Shown here: in pieces, positions 24,054 to 32,225 of the stretch | Position numbering within the stretch: the stretch's first letter is position 1 | Layout: every line of letters begins with the position of its first letter | Notes under the pieces: model-generated | Told to the model about the DNA's origin: nothing | The model's input: the letters and a program-made list of their open reading frames with translations, nothing else | Databases searched by the model: none | NCBI RefSeq assembly: GCF_026341825.1 | Contig: NZ_JAPENY010000002.1 | Span: 2,141,001-2,205,000 of the forward strand | Direction of reading: 5' to 3' | Origin: Streptomyces sp. NBC_00620 | GTDB lineage: Bacteria > Actinomycetota > Actinomycetes > Streptomycetales > Streptomycetaceae | Length of the DNA stretch: 64,000 nucleotides | Position numbers and translations under genes: made by a program

Positions 24054-25060
24054 AGGGCCTTCTTGAGGTCGGAGTTCAGCTCGGTGGACCAGAACGACTC
24101 GACGTCCAAGTGCGACTTCAGGGCGCCCAGTTCGGTGAAGACGTCCGCCACCTTCTGCTGGGAGGCGATCGTGTCGTCGCCGACCGTCCTGGCCTGCGTC
24201 TGGCGCTGCGCCTGCTGGGCGCGGAAGTCGCTCTCCGCCTGGGCCTCGGGCTGGTGGGTGGCGTCCGCGATCACCTTGGCGTATTCGGTCTCGCGCCCGT
24301 CACGGACGTACGCGTACGCCTGGGTGATCCGGGCGATGAGATCGGCCGCGGCGGCGCTCTGGGCGGAGTTGTCCAGGACGCTGTCGCGCGCCGACCAGAG
24401 GAAGTTGCCGGACAGGATGTCCTTGCCCGAGCCGACTGTGGTGGCGCCCTGCTGGTGGGCGGTGATGATCGAGGTGCCGTAGGAGGCGAAGGCGTCGATG
24501 CCGCCGCCGTTCAGAGCCGCGAGCCCGTCGTTGGGCAGGAGGGGCTTGGCGTCGATGTCGGACCACTTGAGGCCGGCCTGCTTCAGCAGCTCGTACAGGA
24601 AGTAGTGCGCGGTGGTGTTCTGGACGTAGCCGACCTTCTTGCCCTTCAGGCCCGCGATGTCGGTCACCTCGGAGCCCTTGGGGACGACGACCTCCTGATT
24701 GAGTGTCGAACCGCGCTGTACGGCGACCACCTTGAAGTTGGGTCTGCCGTCCGCCGCCGCGAAGACCGGCGGGATCTCGCTGGAGGAGGCGAGGTCGAGC
24801 GCTCCGGCCCGGATGGCCTGGAGCTGCTGGTCACCGCCCTGGAAGAGGCTCCACTTGACCTTGTACGGGGTGTCGTCGAGGTGGGCGAACTTGAGGATCG
24901 CCTCCTCGTTCTTCCAGCCGGTGGCGCCGACGCGCAGGGTGACCGTGGAAACGTCGGACGACGACTCGGCCTGCGCCTGGGTTCCGCAGGCGGCGGTCAG
25001 CGCGAGGAGCAGCGCGGCGGCGGTCGTGCGCAGGACGCGCTTGGGGGTGCGAGCGAACAC
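24050..25060 (-). CDS. ABC transporter substrate-binding lipoprotein, sulfonate/taurine type (second copy)
   Basis: A 336-residue lipoprotein: signal peptide with lipobox LTAAC (Cys25). Mature part is of the SsuA/TauA class (GWKNEEAILKFAHLDDTPYKVKW, SSEIPPVFAAADG, VPKGSEVTDIAGLKGKKVGY, ATHQPEA). GTG start with GGAG 5 bases upstream. It lies 15 bases after ssuD and is coupled by GTGA to the monooxygenase. It shares the ABC core genes 27243-28858 with the other binding protein, so the importer can probably take two different organosulfur ligands. Confidence 0.88.
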   Translation of the reverse strand: MFARTPKRVLRTTAAALLLALTAACGTQAQAESSSDVSTVTLRVGATGWKNEEAILKFAHLDDTPYKVKWSLFQGGDQQLQAIRAGALDLASSSEIPPVFAAADGRPNFKVVAVQRGSTLNQEVVVPKGSEVTDIAGLKGKKVGYVQNTTAHYFLYELLKQAGLKWSDIDAKPLLPNDGLAALNGGGIDAFASYGTSIITAHQQGATTVGSGKDILSGNFLWSARDSVLDNSAQSAAAADLIARITQAYAYVRDGRETEYAKVIADATHQPEAQAESDFRAQQAQRQTQARTVGDDTIASQQKVADVFTELGALKSHLDVESFWSTELNSDLKKAL

Positions 25061-25075
25061 GGAAGCTCCATGGGT

Positions 25076-26176
25076 TCAGGCGGCCTGGGAGGTGGCGGCG
25101 CGGTGGGCGAGTTCCTGCCGGACCAGCGGGAGGACGTAACGGGCGTAGTCGATCGCGTCGTTGAGCGGGTCGTAGCCCCGGATCGACAGCAGGTCGCAGC
25201 CGATGTCGACGTAGTCGAGCAGTGCCTGTGCGACGGTCTCGGGGGAGCCGACCAGTGCGGTCGAGGCGCCCGCGGCGTTCGTCGCCACGGCCGGGGCCGT
25301 CCACAGGCAGCGGTCGTGGACCTCGCCGCGCTCGGCGATGTCGAGGAGCCGCTGCGAGCCGACGTTGGCCGGGCGCCCGCTCGTCTTGTAGTGGCGCAGC
25401 AGCTCCGTGCCCGAGGCCTGCTCCTTGAGCACGCCGAGTGTGCGGTGCGCCTTCTCCCAGGCCAGCTCGTCGGTGGGCGCGATGATCGGGCGGAACGACA
25501 CCCAGATACGAGGGTGGGGGCGCCCGGCGGTGTCCGCGACAGCGTTGACGGCGGCGATCTGCTCCGCCGTCTCCTTCAACGGCTCGCCCCACAGCCCGAA
25601 GATGTCGCCCTGCTGCCCGCCCACCCGGTAGGCGTCCTGCGAGGAGCCGCCCACCGAGATCGGGACGAGCCCGTTGACCGGCCGTACGTCGGAGTGGAAT
25701 CCCTCGAACCTGTAGTGCTTGCCCTCGTGCGAGACCGGCCCGTCCGCCGTCCACACCTTCCGCAGGATCTGGATGTACTCGTCCGAACGCTCGTACCGCT
25801 CGGCCTTGTTGAGGTAGTCGCCCTCCCGGTGCTGCTCCTCGTCACTGCCGCCGGAGATGATGTGCACCGACAGCCGGCCGTTGCTGATCCGGTCCAGCGT
25901 GGCGAAGGCGCGGGCCGCGTGGGTGGGGAAGATGACGCCGGGCCGGTGCGCCAGGACCGGCCGGATGCGCTCGGTGTGCGTGGCGACGAACTGGGCGAGC
26001 TGGAGGGCGTCCGGCGAGGCCGAGTGGTAGGCGACCAGCGTGTGGTCGAAGCCGCCGTCGTCCAGGGCGCGGGCGTAACGGCGTACGTAGTCGGGGTCGA
26101 AGCCGGTACGCGCGCTGGCAGCGGGACCGTTCGCTCCCGAGTCGGTGTGGACGGCGCTGATGAACTCTACGGGCAT
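25076..26176 (-). CDS. ssuD: LLM-class FMNH2-dependent alkanesulfonate monooxygenase
   Basis: A 366-residue TIM-barrel bacterial luciferase-type enzyme. Typical SsuD features: VEFISAVHTDSG start region, YVRRYARALDDGGFDHTLVAY, RPGVIFPTHAARAFATLD, NIISGGSDEEQ-like segment (HIISGGSDEEQHREGD) and the KIWTADGPVSHEGKHY-type loop. It uses FMNH2 and oxygen to cleave the C-S bond of alkanesulfonates, releasing sulfite and an aldehyde. No SsuE flavin reductase is encoded in the operon. The 5' untranslated region holds a 17-bp tandem repeat. Confidence 0.9.
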   Translation of the reverse strand: MPVEFISAVHTDSGANGPAASARTGFDPDYVRRYARALDDGGFDHTLVAYHSASPDALQLAQFVATHTERIRPVLAHRPGVIFPTHAARAFATLDRISNGRLSVHIISGGSDEEQHREGDYLNKAERYERSDEYIQILRKVWTADGPVSHEGKHYRFEGFHSDVRPVNGLVPISVGGSSQDAYRVGGQQGDIFGLWGEPLKETAEQIAAVNAVADTAGRPHPRIWVSFRPIIAPTDELAWEKAHRTLGVLKEQASGTELLRHYKTSGRPANVGSQRLLDIAERGEVHDRCLWTAPAVATNAAGASTALVGSPETVAQALLDYVDIGCDLLSIRGYDPLNDAIDYARYVLPLVRQELAHRAATSQAA

Positions 26177-26186
26177 GGTGAACTCC

Positions 26187-26271
26187 TGGCTTTCAAAGGC
26201 GGCTTGCAGTCACAGGCGACGGGCGGTCGAAGGCGACGTGCGGCCACAGGTGACTTGCTTTCCAAGGTCAC
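26187..26271. repeat. 17-bp tandem repeat, five degenerate units, between ssuA and ssuD
   Basis: Units at 26187-26203, 26204-26220, 26221-26237, 26238-26254 and 26255-26271 (for example tggctttcaaaggcggc and ttgctttccaaggtcac). The array almost fills the 98-bp gap between the ssuA stop (26275) and the ssuD start (26176), so it sits inside the operon mRNA just ahead of ssuD. Confidence 0.75.
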
Positions 26272-26274
26272 TGG

Positions 26275-27246
26275 TCACTTGAGGACGGACGTGTCGGCGG
26301 ACTTCGCCACGTCGACGTTCGGTTCCAGCACGCCGATGCCGTTCATCAGGTCGGCCACGCCCTGGACCGTCCCGTTCACCTCGGACGTGATCGGCAGAAC
26401 CTTGCTGTACGCGGCCGAGGCGAGCGTCTTGGCGACGGAGGCGTCGGCGCCGTTGAGCTTCACGATGGCGTCCGCGTACGCGTCCTGGTGCGTGCTCGTC
26501 CACTCCAGGGCCGTGCCGAGCCGCTTGAGGAAGTCGCCGAGCGCGGCCTTCTTTGCCGGGCTCGCCAGGGCCTTCTCGGAGGCGCCGATGAAGCCGTACC
26601 CGCTGATGCGCCCGTCGGCGCCGTCGATGAGGACCCGGCCGCCCTGCTGCAGCCCGACGGCCTGGTAGACCCCGAAGGTCGCCCAGACCTGGATCTTCCC
26701 GGAGGCGAAGGCCGCCTGCGCGTCGGTCGGCAGCAGGTACTGCACCTTCACGTCGGAGTACTTGAGCCCGTTCTGCTGGAGCACGTTGGCCAGCAGGTAC
26801 TCGGCGATGCTGCCCTTCGCCGAGGACACCACGACCGTCTTGCCCTTCAGGTCCTTGACGCTCTTCACGTCGGAGCCCTTGGGGACGATGAGCGCGGTGT
26901 GATGGCCGTCGTTCTTGAGCGCCGCCACGTTCTTGAACTTCACGCCGCCGCTGAGTGCCTGGAGGGCGGGCAGGTCGGCGGAGTACGTGGTGTCGGCGGC
27001 GTTCGCCTGGACGGCCTGGTAGAGCGGGGCCGCGCCCTCGAACTCGGCCCACTTCACCTTGTACTTGGTGCCCTTGAGCGCGTCGGAGGCGGCGAAGATG
27101 GTCTGGAGGGTCTTCGCCTGGTCGCCGATGGTCAGGGTGACCTCGTCCTGGCTGGTGGCCGTGTCCGCCGATGAGTCGGCGCCGCAGGCGGTCAGCGCCA
27201 GCAGGGCGGTCAGGCTCAGTGCGGCGGCTGCGAGTCTGCGTATCAC
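26275..27246 (-). CDS. ssuA: ABC transporter substrate-binding lipoprotein, aliphatic sulfonate type
   Basis: A 323-residue lipoprotein with signal peptide and lipobox LTAC (Cys21). GTG 27246 overlaps the ATPase stop (GTGA). Conserved SsuA-type segments: TIGDQAKTLQTIFAASDALKGT, YSADLPALQALSGGVKFKNVAAL, VPKGSDVKSVKDLKGKTVVVSSAKGS, YLLPTDAQAAFASGKIQVWATF. It captures organosulfonates at the membrane surface for the SsuBC importer encoded immediately upstream. Confidence 0.9.
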   Translation of the reverse strand: MIRRLAAAALSLTALLALTACGADSSADTATSQDEVTLTIGDQAKTLQTIFAASDALKGTKYKVKWAEFEGAAPLYQAVQANAADTTYSADLPALQALSGGVKFKNVAALKNDGHHTALIVPKGSDVKSVKDLKGKTVVVSSAKGSIAEYLLANVLQQNGLKYSDVKVQYLLPTDAQAAFASGKIQVWATFGVYQAVGLQQGGRVLIDGADGRISGYGFIGASEKALASPAKKAALGDFLKRLGTALEWTSTHQDAYADAIVKLNGADASVAKTLASAAYSKVLPITSEVNGTVQGVADLMNGIGVLEPNVDVAKSADTSVLK

Positions 27247-27959
27247 GAGGGGGTCCCTTCGAGGGTGGGGGTGACGCCGAGCCAGCCGAGGAGGCGGGCG
27301 CGGAGGGTGACGAATTCGGGGGCGGTGAGATCCCGGGGGCGGGGCAGGTCGACGGTGAGGTCGTGGGCGATGCGGCCCTCGTCCATCACCAGCACCCGGT
27401 CGGCGAGCAGCAGCGCCTCCTCCACGTCATGCGTGACCAGGAGGATCGCGCAGCCGTGCCGCTTCCACAGCTCGCCGACCAGCTGCTGCACCTTGCCCCG
27501 GGTCAGCGCGTCGAGCGCGCCGAACGGCTCGTCCAGGAGCAGGAGTTCGGGCTCACGGACGAGGGCGCGGGCCAGCGAGACGCGCTGCGCCTGCCCTCCG
27601 GAGAGGGTCTTGGGCCAGACGGTGGCCCGTTCCGCGATGCCGACCTCGTCCAGCGCCCTGTTGGCCAGCGCGCGGTCGGGGCGGCCGGGCAGCCCGAGGA
27701 CAACATTGCGCCACACCTTCAGCCAGGGCAGCAGACGGGGCGACTGGAACGCGGCGCTGCGCCGCGCGGGCACGGTCACCTCGCCGCCGATCTCGTCGTC
27801 GAGCCCGGCGAGGATGCGCAGCAGCGTCGACTTGCCGCAGCCGCTGTGTCCGAGGAGGGCCACGAACTCGCCCTCACGGATGTCGAGGTCGAGGTCGTGC
27901 AGGACGGTATTGCCGTCGAAGGCCCGCGAAAGCCCCCGTATCTCCACGCTGTTGGTCAT
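27243..27959 (-). CDS. ssuB: ABC transporter ATP-binding protein, sulfonate type
   Basis: A 238-residue ATPase with Walker A GHSGCGKST, Q-loop in FQSPRLLPW, signature LSGGQAQRVSLARAL, Walker B LLLLDEPFGALD and the H-loop VTHDVEEA. The FQSPRLLPWLKVWRNV stretch is characteristic of the SsuB/TauB group. ATG 27959 is 2 bases after the permease stop. Confidence 0.92.
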   Translation of the reverse strand: MTNSVEIRGLSRAFDGNTVLHDLDLDIREGEFVALLGHSGCGKSTLLRILAGLDDEIGGEVTVPARRSAAFQSPRLLPWLKVWRNVVLGLPGRPDRALANRALDEVGIAERATVWPKTLSGGQAQRVSLARALVREPELLLLDEPFGALDALTRGKVQQLVGELWKRHGCAILLVTHDVEEALLLADRVLVMDEGRIAHDLTVDLPRPRDLTAPEFVTLRARLLGWLGVTPTLEGTPS

Positions 27960-27961
27960 GA

Positions 27962-28858
27962 TCAGGCCTCGCCCTCGAAGTTGGCGCGCCAGGTCAGCAG
28001 ACGGCGCGAGAGGACCCGTACGGCGAAGTCGCAGGCCAGACCGAGCAGCGCGTACACGGCGAGGCAGAGCACGATGATGTCCGTGCGGAAGTACTGCTGG
28101 GCGTTGCTCATCAGATAGCCGAGGCCCGCGTCGGCGTTGATCTGCTCGGCGAAGACGAGCGCGAGCCAGGCGGTGGAGAGCGCGTACCGCAGGCCCACGA
28201 GTGCCCCCGGGAGCGCGCTCGGGAGGATCACGTACTTGATCAGGCCCAGCCTGCCGAGCCCCATCATCCGCGCCGCCTCGACGAGTTGGGCGTCGGTGGA
28301 GCGGATGCCGCCATAGATGTTGAAGTACAGCGGGTAGGTGACACCGAGGGCGACGAGCGCGATCTTCGGGGTCTCCTCGATGCCGAACCAGACGATGAAC
28401 AGCGGGATCAGACCCACCCACGGGATCGCCCGGAACATGCCCATCGACGAGTCGATGACGTCCTCGCCGAGCCGGAAAAGACCGGCCAGCAGGGAGAGGC
28501 TCAGCGCGATCGTCGCGCCGATCAGGAAGCCGATGGCGGCCCGGCGTCCCGACGCCGCGATGGCGCTGGGCAGTTCACCGTTCCTGGTCAGGTCGACGGC
28601 CTGGCGCAGTACGTCGACGGGAGAGGCGAGGACGGATTCGGGGAGGACGCCCGTGGCCGAGGTCAGGAACCACAGGAGCACGAGGCCGACGGGGCCGGAG
28701 GCGCGGCGTACGGAGCGGGGGACGGTGAAGCGGCGGGCGGTGCGGGCGGTGCCTCGGATGGTGACCCGGGGTGTGGTCTTCGGGGCCGGAGCGGAGGGTG
28801 CGTCGGGGGTCGGGCCGGCCGGTACGGGTGGTGCCGTGGCCAGGGGTTTCGTCGTCAT
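27962..28858 (-). CDS. ssuC: ABC transporter permease, sulfonate type
   Basis: A 298-residue inner-membrane permease with about six helices after a Pro/Ala/Thr-rich cytoplasmic N-terminus of 60 residues. The EAA loop (EAARMMGLGRLGLIKYVILPSALPG) and the family motif GLRYALSTAWLALVFAEQI are present. It forms the channel for the SsuB ATPase. Confidence 0.92.
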   Translation of the reverse strand: MTTKPLATAPPVPAGPTPDAPSAPAPKTTPRVTIRGTARTARRFTVPRSVRRASGPVGLVLLWFLTSATGVLPESVLASPVDVLRQAVDLTRNGELPSAIAASGRRAAIGFLIGATIALSLSLLAGLFRLGEDVIDSSMGMFRAIPWVGLIPLFIVWFGIEETPKIALVALGVTYPLYFNIYGGIRSTDAQLVEAARMMGLGRLGLIKYVILPSALPGALVGLRYALSTAWLALVFAEQINADAGLGYLMSNAQQYFRTDIIVLCLAVYALLGLACDFAVRVLSRRLLTWRANFEGEA

Positions 28859-28882
28859 GGCGGGGGTTCCTCTCGCGTCGCC

Positions 28883-29731
28883 TCAGGACGGCAACGGGCC
28901 GGTCGCGGCGGGGCGTGCGGGATCGGCGGACCAGGCGGACCAGGAGCCGGGGAAGAGCGTCGCCTCGTAACCGGCTATGGCGAGTGCGGCGATCTGATGG
29001 GCGGCGGTGACGCCGGAGCCGCAGTAGACACCGATGCGCGAGGTCGCGTCGGCGCCCTTGTCCGCGAACCTCTTGCGCAGCACCTCGGCGGGCAGGAAGG
29101 TGCCGTCCGCCGCGAGGTTCTCCCCGGTCGGCGCGGAGACCGCGCCCGGGATGTGGCCCGCGCGCGGGTCCACCGGTTCCACCTCCCCGCGGTAGCGTTC
29201 GGCCGCGCGGGCGTCCAACAGCAGTCCCGTCGCGGCGAGATCGGCGGCCCCGTCCACGTCGACGGTCTGGAGCCTGTCGGGACGCAGTACGACATCACCC
29301 GGCGACGGATCGGCGGGGGCGCCGGACTCCAGCGGCAGTCCGGCCGACCGCCACGCTCCCAACGCCCCGTCCAGGAGCGTCACTTCGGCCACTCCGGCGT
29401 AGCGCAGCAGCCACCACGCCCTGGCCGCGGCCGTGTTCCCCAAGTCGTCGTACACGACGACCGGTTGCCCGTCCCGCACACCCCACCGCCGTGCCGCCGT
29501 CTGCAGATCCGCGAGATCCGGCAGCGGATGGCGTCCGCCCTCCGGGCTCGGCGGCGCGGCCAACTCGGTGTCCAGGTCGACGTACACGGCACCCGGTATG
29601 TGCCCGGCCGCGAAGTGGTCGCGGCCGTGCGGGTCGCCGAGCGCCCAGCGGACGTCGAGTACCGCGGGCGGTTCGGCGGAGCGCAGCAGAGTGTCGAGCT
29701 CGGCGACCGTCGTCGTCACCCGGGCGGTCAT
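28883..29731 (-). CDS. Sulfurtransferase (two rhodanese domains, 3-mercaptopyruvate type)
   Basis: A 282-residue protein with an inactive N-terminal and an active C-terminal rhodanese domain; active-site loop CGSGVTA with Cys237. The CG[ST]GVT loop is the 3-mercaptopyruvate sulfurtransferase form, whereas thiosulfate-specific enzymes have CRKGVT. ATG 29731 overlaps the upstream hydrolase stop (ATGA). In this operon it may handle sulfane sulfur or sulfite-derived persulfide from desulfurisation. Confidence 0.9.
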   Translation of the reverse strand: MTARVTTTVAELDTLLRSAEPPAVLDVRWALGDPHGRDHFAAGHIPGAVYVDLDTELAAPPSPEGGRHPLPDLADLQTAARRWGVRDGQPVVVYDDLGNTAAARAWWLLRYAGVAEVTLLDGALGAWRSAGLPLESGAPADPSPGDVVLRPDRLQTVDVDGAADLAATGLLLDARAAERYRGEVEPVDPRAGHIPGAVSAPTGENLAADGTFLPAEVLRKRFADKGADATSRIGVYCGSGVTAAHQIAALAIAGYEATLFPGSWSAWSADPARPAATGPLPS

Positions 29732-30441
29732 GCGAGGCCCTCGGCGATCAGGGGCAGTTCGGGGGAGAGGCGCAGCCGCTCCAGGAAGAGGACGACCGCG
29801 GCGGCGGCCGTGCGGTGCAGCGCGTCGTTGAGTACGTCGTGACGGCCGCCGTTGAAGGTCACGGTCCGTACTCCGGGATGGCCGGCGTACGCGCTCAGCG
29901 CCTGGTCGAGGGGGCTGACCTTGTCGTCCGTGCCGTGCAGGGCCAGCACCGGGACGCCTACGAGATCGAGACGCAGCTCCGGCAGAGCGGCCGTCGCGTC
30001 GAGGGCTCCGCGCCGGAACTCCGGGTCGTTCGTGAGCCGGCCCTGGTGGGTGGGGCAGGCGGTGCGCGCCTCGACCTCGGTCTCCCAACTGCCCGACTCC
30101 CAGGGGCCGGTGGGCAGTCCGGCGAGGATCAGCGCGTCGATCCCCGGCGTCTGCTCGGCGGCCAGGTGGGCGGCGTACCGGGCACCGCTGTCCGAACCGA
30201 CCAGCACCTTCGGGCCGGGCAGCGATTCGTCGGCGAGAAGCTTGGCGGCCTGGTCGGGCACCGAGGGGTCGGTGGTGGGATCACCGAGGGCGCGTACGCG
30301 GTAGGCGTCGAAGGCGAGCCGGCGGCCGAACCGCTCGTACACGCCGCCGTGCTCACCGCGCCCGGCCAGCACGATGAGCGTGCCGCGGGCGGCGAGGCCT
30401 TCGGGTTCGTTCCAGGAGGACGGGGGCGGGGATGCGGGCAT
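29728..30441 (-). CDS. Alpha/beta hydrolase, first gene of the organosulfur operon
   Basis: A 237-residue protein. ATG 30441 with AGGGAG 12 bases upstream is preferred to the in-frame ATG 48 bases earlier. It has the alpha/beta-hydrolase order: strand LIVLAGRGEHGGVYERFGRRLA, nucleophile elbow GSDSGARYAA, acid-strand ALHGTDDKVSP and His in GGRHDVLND. The elbow G-S-D-S-G keeps the Ser nucleophile. Possibly an esterase or C-S/C-C hydrolase acting on the imported organosulfur compound. Confidence 0.8.
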   Translation of the reverse strand: MPASPPPSSWNEPEGLAARGTLIVLAGRGEHGGVYERFGRRLAFDAYRVRALGDPTTDPSVPDQAAKLLADESLPGPKVLVGSDSGARYAAHLAAEQTPGIDALILAGLPTGPWESGSWETEVEARTACPTHQGRLTNDPEFRRGALDATAALPELRLDLVGVPVLALHGTDDKVSPLDQALSAYAGHPGVRTVTFNGGRHDVLNDALHRTAAAAVVLFLERLRLSPELPLIAEGLA

Positions 30442-30813
30442 GAGGGGGCGACTCCCTTGGACGGCTGGGCATGCGTGGGGGGCGAACATGCAGGGGTGCG
30501 AGCGCGCGTCTCAGGTCCCGCTGTCACGTGTCAGGTACGACAGGGCGCGACTCGGGAGAGAAACGGGAAGGAAGCTCGGTGGGCCGTACTCGTCAGTGAC
30601 GGTCGGCGAAGTGCTTCAGCAGGTCAGCGACAACGCGCGCTGCTCGCCACGCCGAAGTCGATGACTCGGCGCTGCGTCAGAAAGGCAGCGGAAGCGGTGG
30701 CGTGAAGCATGGACTCATCATGACCGGACGTGGCCGGATACGTCCAACGACGATTCCGCATCGAAATCGATCAGCAATCGAGATCGGTGCCGGAATCGGG
30801 CTACCGTCACCGC
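30442..30813. other. Divergent control region between the organosulfur operon and the LysR gene (no full-size gene)
   Basis: This 372-bp stretch holds the 5' untranslated leader of the minus-strand operon, the candidate leader peptide at 30624-30710 and the LysR promoter. Next to the LysR start an AT-richer patch contains two atcga-type half sites (cgaaatcgatcagcaatcga), a plausible LysR binding region. No SAM riboswitch fold was recognised. Confidence 0.5.
30624..30710 (-). CDS. Candidate cysteine-type leader peptide of the organosulfur operon
   Basis: A 28-codon ORF, ATG 30710 to TGA 30624-30626. Its C-terminal half reads LTQRRVIDFGVASSARCR and ends at the stop, with one Cys codon (tgt) as the penultimate codon. 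This closely follows the actinobacterial putative leader peptides found upstream of sulfur-assimilation genes, whose pattern is L-x-x-RR-x-[IV]-D-[LF]...S-[AS]-x-C-R. Such peptides regulate by cysteine-dependent attenuation in mycobacteria. It lies 183 bases upstream of the operon's first gene. The ribosome binding site is weak. Confidence 0.6.
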   Translation of the reverse strand: MLHATASAAFLTQRRVIDFGVASSARCR

Positions 30814-31662
30814 ATGCCCCAACCTGTCCTCGACATCGTGGCCCTGCGCAGCCTGACCGCGATAGCCGACTGCGGCGGCTTCCATCGCGCGGCCCACTCC
30901 CTCGCCCTCAGCCAGTCCGCGGTCAGCCAGCATGTGCGCAGGCTGGAGAAGGCGCTGGGCCGCCCGGTCGTCGAGCGCGAGGGCCGCGGGATGCGGTTCA
31001 CCCCCGACGGACGCCTGCTGGTGGAGCAGGCCCGCCGTATCCTCGCCGTCCACGACGAAGCCGTGCGTGCCCTCCTCGACGTGGACGGCGACACCGTCAC
31101 CATCGGCTCCACCGAGCATGCCGCCGACCAGTTCCTGCCCCGGCTCACCGCGGCCGTACAGGCGGTGCGGCCCGGCTGCCGGGTGCGCTTCCGTATCGAC
31201 CGCTCGGCACGCCTCGTCGAGGCCGTGGAGCGGGGGAGCGTGGACGTCGCGGTGTACGTCACCGAGGCCGCCGCCACCGAGGGCACGCCGGTCGGCGGAC
31301 TGCCGCTCACCTGGCACGCCACGCCCGGCTGGACGCCGCCCGGGACGCCCGATCCCGTCCCGCTGGTCGCGATCGAGGACCCCTGCGCGATCCGCCGCCG
31401 GGCCATCGCGACTCTCGCCGCGCACGGCGTCGCGGCCACGGTGGTCGGCGACGCCGGCTATCTCGCGGGCGTCCTCGACATCGCCCGCACCGGCCAGGGC
31501 GTGGCCCTGCTCGCCGCGGTCGGGCCCGCACCGGACGGCCTGACCCCGTACGACGGGCTGCCCCCGGTCACCCCGATCCCCATGAGCGCGCTGGCTCGCC
31601 CCGGCGCGGACCCGGCGACGGTCACGGCCGCGTTCGACGCGGTGCGGGATCTTCTGCGGTGA
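30814..31662 (+). CDS. LysR family transcriptional regulator
   Basis: A 282-residue protein beginning at ATG 30814 (an upstream in-frame ATG at 30730 would add non-conserved residues). It has the N-terminal LysR winged helix (DIVALRSLTAIADCGGFHRA, LSQSAVSQHVRRLEKALGRPV) and a C-terminal periplasmic-binding-like effector domain (about 95-282). Divergent from the organosulfur operon across a shared 372-bp region, so regulation of that operon in response to a sulfur signal is likely. Confidence 0.88.
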   Translation: MPQPVLDIVALRSLTAIADCGGFHRAAHSLALSQSAVSQHVRRLEKALGRPVVEREGRGMRFTPDGRLLVEQARRILAVHDEAVRALLDVDGDTVTIGSTEHAADQFLPRLTAAVQAVRPGCRVRFRIDRSARLVEAVERGSVDVAVYVTEAAATEGTPVGGLPLTWHATPGWTPPGTPDPVPLVAIEDPCAIRRRAIATLAAHGVAATVVGDAGYLAGVLDIARTGQGVALLAAVGPAPDGLTPYDGLPPVTPIPMSALARPGADPATVTAAFDAVRDLLR

Positions 31663-31698
31663 GGCGGGGATGTGGCGCGGGCCGGGGGACTCCCTGTG

Positions 31699-32091
31699 CT
31701 ACGCGTTCAACATGCGGTCGAGGACGGCGCGTTGCAGGGGGCGCACCTCGGCGTGCAGGTCGTGTCCCTTCGCGGTGAGCGCGACCCATACTCCGCGCCG
31801 GTCCTCGACACAGACGGTGCGTTCCACCAGGCCGTCCTTCTCCAGCCGGCCGATGAGGCGGGACAGGGCGCTCTGGCTCAGATGGACCCGGTCGGCGATG
31901 TTCTGCACACGGCAGAGTGCGCCGGGCTGCACGGCCGTGCCGGAGGCGAGGATGTCGAGTACCTCGAAGTCGCTGGCGCCGAGACCGTACGGGTGCAGCG
32001 CGCGGTCGATCTCGCACATCGTGCGCGCGTGCACCGAGAGGATGTCCCGCCATTGGTCCTCGAGCCGGACGTCGGGCGTCTTCGCTGCCAT
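31699..32091 (-). CDS. MarR family transcriptional regulator
   Basis: A 130-residue winged-helix protein: dimerisation helices at both ends, recognition helix in VHLSQSALSRLIGRLEKDGLVERTVC and wing with DRRGVWVALTAKG. ATG 32091. Cys residues at about 26, 60 and 94 could make it redox responsive. It converges with the LysR gene; the glyoxalase-fold gene lies directly upstream on the same strand and both may be controlled by the TGCA-type operator at 32127-32142. Confidence 0.88.
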   Translation of the reverse strand: MAAKTPDVRLEDQWRDILSVHARTMCEIDRALHPYGLGASDFEVLDILASGTAVQPGALCRVQNIADRVHLSQSALSRLIGRLEKDGLVERTVCVEDRRGVWVALTAKGHDLHAEVRPLQRAVLDRMLNA

Positions 32092-32126
32092 AACACAACG
32101 GTAACAGAGATCCGGCCAGTCATTGA

Positions 32127-32142
32127 TTGTGCAACTAGTGCA
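32127..32142. promoter_or_regulatory. Candidate MarR operator
   Basis: TTGTGCAACTAGTGCA, an imperfect palindrome with two TGCA arms around ACTAG, 36 bases upstream of the MarR start. MarR-type sites commonly have this TTGNNCAA/TTGCAACT style. Assigned from position and symmetry only. Confidence 0.45.
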
Positions 32143-32162
32143 GGCGCATTCAGTTGCCCGCG

Positions 32163-32222
32163 CTGCTCGGCGGGTGCCCGCCCTGCTCAGCGGCTGCCCA
32201 CCCCGCTCGGCCGGTGCCCGCC
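32163..32222. repeat. 20-bp tandem repeat, three units, at the 3' end of the glyoxalase-fold gene
   Basis: Three 20-base units start at 32163, 32183 and 32203 (ctgctcggcgggtgcccgcc, ctgctcagcggctgcccacc, and a ccgctcggccggtgcccgcc copy). The array ends 4 bases before the stop codon complement of the gene at 32226-32579. Confidence 0.8.
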
Positions 32223-32225
32223 GCG

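Noticed and set aside
30442-30813. SAM riboswitch controlling the sulfur operon
   Set aside because: No SAM-type helices were recognised; the leader peptide explains the region better.
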